A DNA stretch of 64,000 nucleotides, taken from contig WBMZ01011894.1 in NCBI GenBank assembly GCA_013400975.1, forward strand, positions 124,001-188,000, read 5' to 3'. Positions 59,283 through 64,000 of this stretch are shown in pieces. Source of the DNA: Atrichornis clamosus (Eukaryota; Chordata; Aves; Passeriformes; Menuridae). Positions within the stretch are counted from its first letter, which is position 1; each line of letters starts with the position of its first letter. Position numbers and translations under genes: made by a program. The notes below the pieces were generated by a model that made no database searches, was not told where the DNA came from, and worked only from the letters and a program-made list of their open reading frames with translations.

Positions 59283-62238
59283 GCAAGTGCAGATGTTATT
59301 CACTTTCCTTCAAGACATTGAAGGTTTTACTGTGAAATGCAGATAAAATACGGGAAATGTCTTAGTTCCCTTGTTTTCCTTGACCTCACCTCAGTCCCTG
59401 CTCCTTATGTGCCAAACCTGTCCCTTTGTTCTGGACCTCACCTGTTGCAGGCTGAGGCTGCCCAGGTGCTTCCTGCCTTAAGGAAGCTTTTCCAGGGGCA
59501 AAGTGAAGGATACAGGTGCTCCATAGCTGGTTGTCTGTCAGACTTTCACCAGCCAAAACACCAGGCCAAGCTCAGTGGGAAGGTCTCCGTTTGAAAAGTG
59601 CTGCAGCACACTGTGGCTCACAACACACTGCTGAGACTGTCTGAGTGTATAAATTGAGGGGATACATGGATCTTTGATTGGAAGTAAGATACTACATATC
59701 TGTCTGGATCTGTTTTTTAGCTCTCAGCACTGTTAACCTGAGACCTCTCACTAATATTGAATTCCTTATATGAGGAACTCTTCAAGAGATTTATTGGAAA
59801 AAGAGAAATTAAAATGCTTTCAGAGCTATTTCTAGAGATGCTTGATTCAAAAATGAATATAATAAATAGAGGGAATTCAACCAGGGTTGTGTTTTAAATC
59901 TTACAACTTTATTGCTGGTGAACCTTCCATGAAATCATGATTTTGCCAAAGTTACAAGGATCAGAATTTCTGCAGTTAAGTGAGGAGCTCACTTTGCAAA
60001 CCAGATCACTACTTGTGCTTCCGAGTCACCTCCAGACAAACTGTGCAAGGCAATAACCCTGGCTTTATAAGCTGAGTCCCCAGTGCACTGTACAGTTACA
60101 AGTGGGTTTATATATTATATAAACAAGACCTTGGGGACTCCTGAGATACTACTTTTTATTCCAAATAATTTCTTTTTCAGTGCAATAGAAATTCTTACAG
60201 CCACCACTGCTGTTGATGTACCCAGTCATTTGGGATGCTATTCTGGGTGACAAATTCTGTCAGTATTATTAATGACAAAATTTAACAATAATGTATTAAT
60301 TATTATTTTAATGATAAAATTTATGGGAATTTTCATGAGATAGTAGGTCACTTTCTGTTGATGTTTATAAAGGTGATGCCAAACCCTCAGCATGTGTGAA
60401 TTGGCACTGTTTTTATTCATGTGAATGGTCCAACACTAACTTAAACCTCACAAAGCAAAATAAGCCAATTCAAAGTCAGCATGAAAAATATGAAAAGTGA
60501 AAATTAATAACCTTAAGAATGACTAAATCTTACTAAATGGTTCTCCAGAAAGGACAGAATTTGTGCATCCTGCCAACCCAGATTGAGACATGCCTTGTTG
60601 TGAATATTTAAATATAAAATGTACTTATGACCGTAGATCTTGACTGAAACTCTGCCTGTTTAAATATGAAAAGTTACATTTTAGTTTCCTATAATGCTGT
60701 TTATGGTAGCCATTTCCAGTATCAAACATAAGCAATGTAATTCCAAGTATAGACTTAATTGTACAACTGTGACAATGTCAGAATCTCATAAGAATCATAT
60801 CTTACAATTGGTATGTAAGCACACGTTACTTAAATTACTATTACTTACAATAAACTCAGTGGTGTGTTCATTGATGCCTGAATGTTATTTATTATATTTT
60901 TGAAAAGTTCATTGGGATCATTGTTAACAATGGAATGAGCTTAATTGCTGAGTGCTGCACACAAGTCAATTAGGTCAAATTTCTTCTGATGTTGAAATAA
61001 TGTGATGAATAGCATTTGATAATAGCTCAGCTCTCTCCAGGAGAGTTTTGGTGGTCTCACTCATGTCAGTAAGACAAGACCCATAAATGACAGTCAAGGC
61101 TGAGCCAGCCAGTTGCCACTGAAGTTTCCAGAAAAACTTCATTGACTTCAGTAGGGGTTGGATGAGGGGTCTGGGAATGCTGCTCTCCTACTCTGCAGAG
61201 ACCTGAAGTGAGAAGGGCTCTGGAGAAGCTCTGGCAGACAGAACATGAGCTCTCCTAAGCCAGTCCAGGCCCAAAAGTGTCTGTCCAAGGAAAAAAATCC
61301 TAGAACAGAGTTTTATTTGCCAGGGATGATTCCAGAAACTGAGTTTGATATTTTCTGAAATCCTTTCCAAGCAGCATTGTTTGTATTAGAGTAGCCTGAT
61401 TTGAGACCCACTGACAGTAAAGAGTTCTTCAAACAAAGAACCTGCACACGTAAAACAAAAGGTAAATGATTTATGCAATCAGGAGTTGATTATTTGCCAA
61501 TATCTGATATATATTAGTTCTGGACATTCTTTGCAATGTAAAGGGAAATCAAGGGAAATGTTAATGGGAGATGTGCTGGACTCTTCTGAAGCAGATAAAG
61601 GTGCATAAGACAGGTATGTCTCCAGAAGTATCTCCTTTAATCCATGTGTATAGCACAGCCAGCAAGCACAGTGGGCAATTGTTTGAATTCTTTAACTATC
61701 CAGAAAGGCAAAGACAATCATGATAAATTCAATTGAATGTAGTGGCCCCCACTAATTAATATCTTGTTTATTTAGAGATGCTGCTTTTTTTAATGTACTT
61801 TCATGTTTTAGAAGTCCACTCACTAACTGCTTGTCCTTAAGGGCTGTCCACACTCTGACAACCAATGACTGACAAATGCAATTACCTTAATGAACTTGCA
61901 TATTGATGGATGAGAAAGTACATTAACTAGAAAGGACTCTGACCAAAGCCAGCTGATGTGTTATTTACACCATATAAATCAGTGAGGTGGGGAAGTTCGT
62001 AGTGGATTTACAATATGAGGCAGTTCAATGCTAAACAAGTTCTGGCTCTGTCCAGATCAGTTTGTCTTCCATACAACTTTAGGGAAAAAATATATTAACT
62101 TCCCCTCACCCCCTATTTGCTTTGAAAATGAAAACAGATGAACAGATGTTTGTGTGTTTATGAAAATGAGACACATTTTGTTCTGTCTGCTTTAGAATAT
62201 AAATATCTCTTTTTCCCCCTTTTATACATTGTTAACAG
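59283..62238 (+). other. ABLIM1: ABLIM1 GC-AG intron, 3.0 kb
   Basis: A phase-0 intron beginning GCAAGT and ending CATTGTTAACAG. AT-rich throughout (strikingly so at 60.24-60.33 kb), without visible gene or confident repeat. Confidence 0.8.
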
Positions 62239-62319
62239 ATTTTTCCATATGAAATACTCATGGTGACCAACAGAGGGCGAAATAAAATACTAAAAGATGT
62301 AGACAGAACCAGGCTGGAG
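62239..62319 (+). CDS. ABLIM1: ABLIM1 exon: start of the headpiece (IFPYEILMVTNRGR)
   Basis: An 81-nt exon (0-0, 27 codons) encodes IFPYEILMVTNRGRNKILKD then VDRTRLE. The acceptor is TTGTTAACAG and the donor GAG|GTAAGA. (I/K)(F/Y)PYE.L.VT.RGR followed by (D)VDRTRLE opens the villin-type headpiece region as in dematin and all ABLIM proteins. The segment supplies the N-terminal half of this F-actin-binding domain. ILKD where I recall ILRE is a minor change. Confidence 0.97.
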
Positions 62320-63570
62320 GTAAGAGAAGCAAGTTCCTAAATGATCTTTCCTGCTGAAGTTGTTTGTTGTTTGTGAAAGCTGAATCACTGAAATGTTGTC
62401 CTGAGAAATGTGGGAAGATTTCTCAGCACTAATCAGGGAAAGAGAAATCAGGTGCTGGGAGGAAGCAGACACATCTCCACGAGCAGTGTGGAGCTGGGAG
62501 TCCCACATCTCTGTCTCCCTCCTCATGGACTGAGCTTCTCACAACCCCCTTATGTTTTCAAGCATTTCATTACACACTTGTGGATTTGTTAAAAGCCCAA
62601 AACTGCACGAGTGTCGTAGGATCCATATTGGAATGGAGCAATACTTTGTTCGACCTTGGATCATCCCTTAGCTGAGAGTCAGTGTCAGCCATCCTTGACA
62701 ATCAAAAGTCCTTCCTTAACTCCTCACGAGTCCTGTGACTTAGATAGACTGGCTGATACCCCAAAATATGAGGATTTAAATCCCTGCCAACCAATAAACA
62801 TAGTTAACAGCTTTGTGGATTAGGAAGACTGTAGCAGCCCAGTGGAATGCTGGGGATGTTTAAGTCGTTTGTAGTTAGTTAATCTTCTGTGGAGGTGAAT
62901 GGAAGGAGCCACAAAAATTCGGGGTAATTTGGGTAATAACTTGGATCCATGCCCATTTTTAGACTAGCAGAAATATGATCATTAATCAGAATTCAGTGCT
63001 ACATTAGCGTCACAGGGAGACACCTTCCCCGCCCAGTGCACTCTCAAGTGGCTGAGCAAGAAGTACCTGGTGCACAGGACATCACCAAGAAGCGTTTCAT
63101 TAGCAGTAGAGAAGAAGTGTAGAGAACAGTAGAGAACAGTTAGCCTGGCCAGACATCTTCCTTGTCAGAACTTTGAGCCTGTCAACCTGCAGCCCTTCTG
63201 CAGAGCTCTCCTGAAACCCAGCTCTGTGTGGACTTCCAGAGGTGACCTGCTAAAGCCTGGGACAGGGGTGTGCAGGAGCTGGTTCTGTTCTTTGGTCTGT
63301 CACTGCTTGTTGGATGGCTTCACAGTAATAATTTCTCCGTCTCTTGCTGGTTCAGCAAGTGAAATAGTTCCCTTGATTGATTCATTGGGCACCCAAGTTC
63401 AAGAGGACTTGGATATGTGTATTGCCAAAGCATTACTTTTTCCGACAATGGCTTTTACACAGCAATACGAAATCCCTAAGGCACTCCTACGTCCTGTTGT
63501 GTCTCTTTGGCTTTGACTGACCGTTGCCTTTTCTCCTTTTTTGTTTTCCCTCTTTTTTTTTTTTTTAAAG
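62320..63570 (+). other. ABLIM1: Last ABLIM1 intron, 1.25 kb
   Basis: A phase-0 intron, GTAAGA to a strong T-rich acceptor ending TTTTTTAAAG. Nothing else was recognised. Confidence 0.8.
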
Positions 63571-63684
63571 CGTCACTTAGCACCTGAAGTTTTTCAAGAG
63601 ATATTTGGCATGACGATACAGGAGTTTGACAAGTTACCTCTCTGGAGACGCAACGACATGAAGAAAAAAGCAAAACTCTTTTAA
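63571..63684 (+). CDS. ABLIM1: ABLIM1 last exon: villin headpiece C-terminus and stop
   Basis: A 114-nt coding end (37 codons plus TAA) encodes [20 protein letters not shown] then [17 protein letters not shown]. It is the C-terminal helical subdomain of the villin headpiece: the hydrophobic F-x3-FGM...F core, the W, the basic K/R patch and the terminal hydrophobic residue expected for F-actin binding are all present. [13 protein letters not shown] is the ABLIM1 form; ABLIM2 ends KKALLF and ABLIM3 ends KKQARLF. In the cell this end anchors the protein to actin filaments. The TAA at 63682-63684 closes a frame consistent over all exons. Confidence 0.98.
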   Translation, partial: RHLAPEVFQEIFGMTIQEFDKLPLWRRNDMKKKAKLF

Positions 63685-64000
63685 CCTCCCTTTAAACAAA
63701 CCAACAACAAATGATGCACAGAATATTGCATCATACGGTCCAAACTGTTTGGAAGCAACTACTTATCCACCAAAAAAGGGAAAACCAACATAGTGGCACC
63801 TCTGTACACAGCAATTGAACAAGACGAACATTTGCCCTCCTGGAACACAGGGAGAAAATATCTGGGCTCAGAAACAGCAATGATAGCTTTCAGAGGTGTC
63901 AACCTGTCACACAATATTATACAAGATAGAAAACTGTTCTGCTCTTCTCCCTCAATGATACTCCCTTTACTTCTCTCCACGGTATGATGGACTTTACTGC
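63685..64000 (+). other. ABLIM1: ABLIM1 3' UTR, beginning
   Basis: Sequence after the TAA has no AATAAA or ATTAAA before the window ends, so the poly(A) site lies beyond. Short open frames here show no conserved motif. Confidence 0.8.

Noticed and set aside
62258..62280. CTCF-like CCAACAGAGGGCGA
   Set aside because: Lies in the VTNRGR codons of the headpiece exon, so constraint is explained by the protein. The match is weaker than at 36684.
1..64000. CRISPR arrays, operons, phage or plasmid functions
   Set aside because: Spliced vertebrate gene with large AT-rich introns and CR1. No prokaryotic features, no regularly spaced repeats, no tRNA or rRNA gene recognised.

Overview
The window is a piece of a vertebrate nuclear genome, most likely a bird. 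It carries the 3' half of one multi-exon gene on the + strand, and I see no second protein gene. The gene is ABLIM1 (actin-binding LIM protein 1). Nineteen coding segments can be placed between 18632 and 63684. All have matching phases and GT-AG splice sites except one GC-AG intron. Read in order they give 1608 nt, that is 535 codons plus a TAA stop. The paralogue call rests on peptide runs recalled from mammalian ABLIM1 (for example [45 protein letters not shown]); ABLIM2 and ABLIM3 differ at these places. The bird call rests on a CR1-type LINE end near 21.5 kb, another near 7.7 kb, the scarcity of other repeats, and only old, decayed MIR-like fragments.

Layout. 1-18631: intron upstream of the first recognised exon, with no LIM exon found; it holds a (TGCTCC)n repeat, an old CR1-like tail and a small CpG-rich patch near 12.6-12.9 kb. 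18632-23287: two exons completing the fourth LIM zinc-binding domain. 25637-25699: a 63-nt cassette exon. 32203-34526: two conserved linker exons. 34527-39151: a large intron with a compact CpG island (about 36.54-36.80 kb) and a strong CTCF-type motif, flanked by MIR-like elements. 39152-53455: six Ser/Tyr/Pro-rich linker exons, four of them in a row symmetric phase 1-1 and so removable without a frameshift. 55149-59282: a charged coiled-coil-like stretch, more linker, and an 8-nt microexon at 57936-57943. 62239-63684: the C-terminal villin-type headpiece and stop. 63685-64000: start of the 3' UTR, with no poly(A) signal before the window ends.

How the parts work together: in ABLIM proteins the N-terminal LIM domains recruit partners, the linker is heavily phosphorylated and alternatively spliced, and the C-terminal headpiece binds F-actin. 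The window keeps the last LIM domain, the whole linker and the headpiece. The sequence is rich in alternative-splicing signals: symmetric exons, tandem acceptors, a very long pyrimidine tract, TGCATG motifs and the microexon. The intronic CpG island could serve an internal promoter for a LIM-less short form; that is inference. I found no undescribed biological system. The most notable items are the microexon, the GC-AG intron, the intronic CpG island with its CTCF-type site, and the splice-regulatory architecture.
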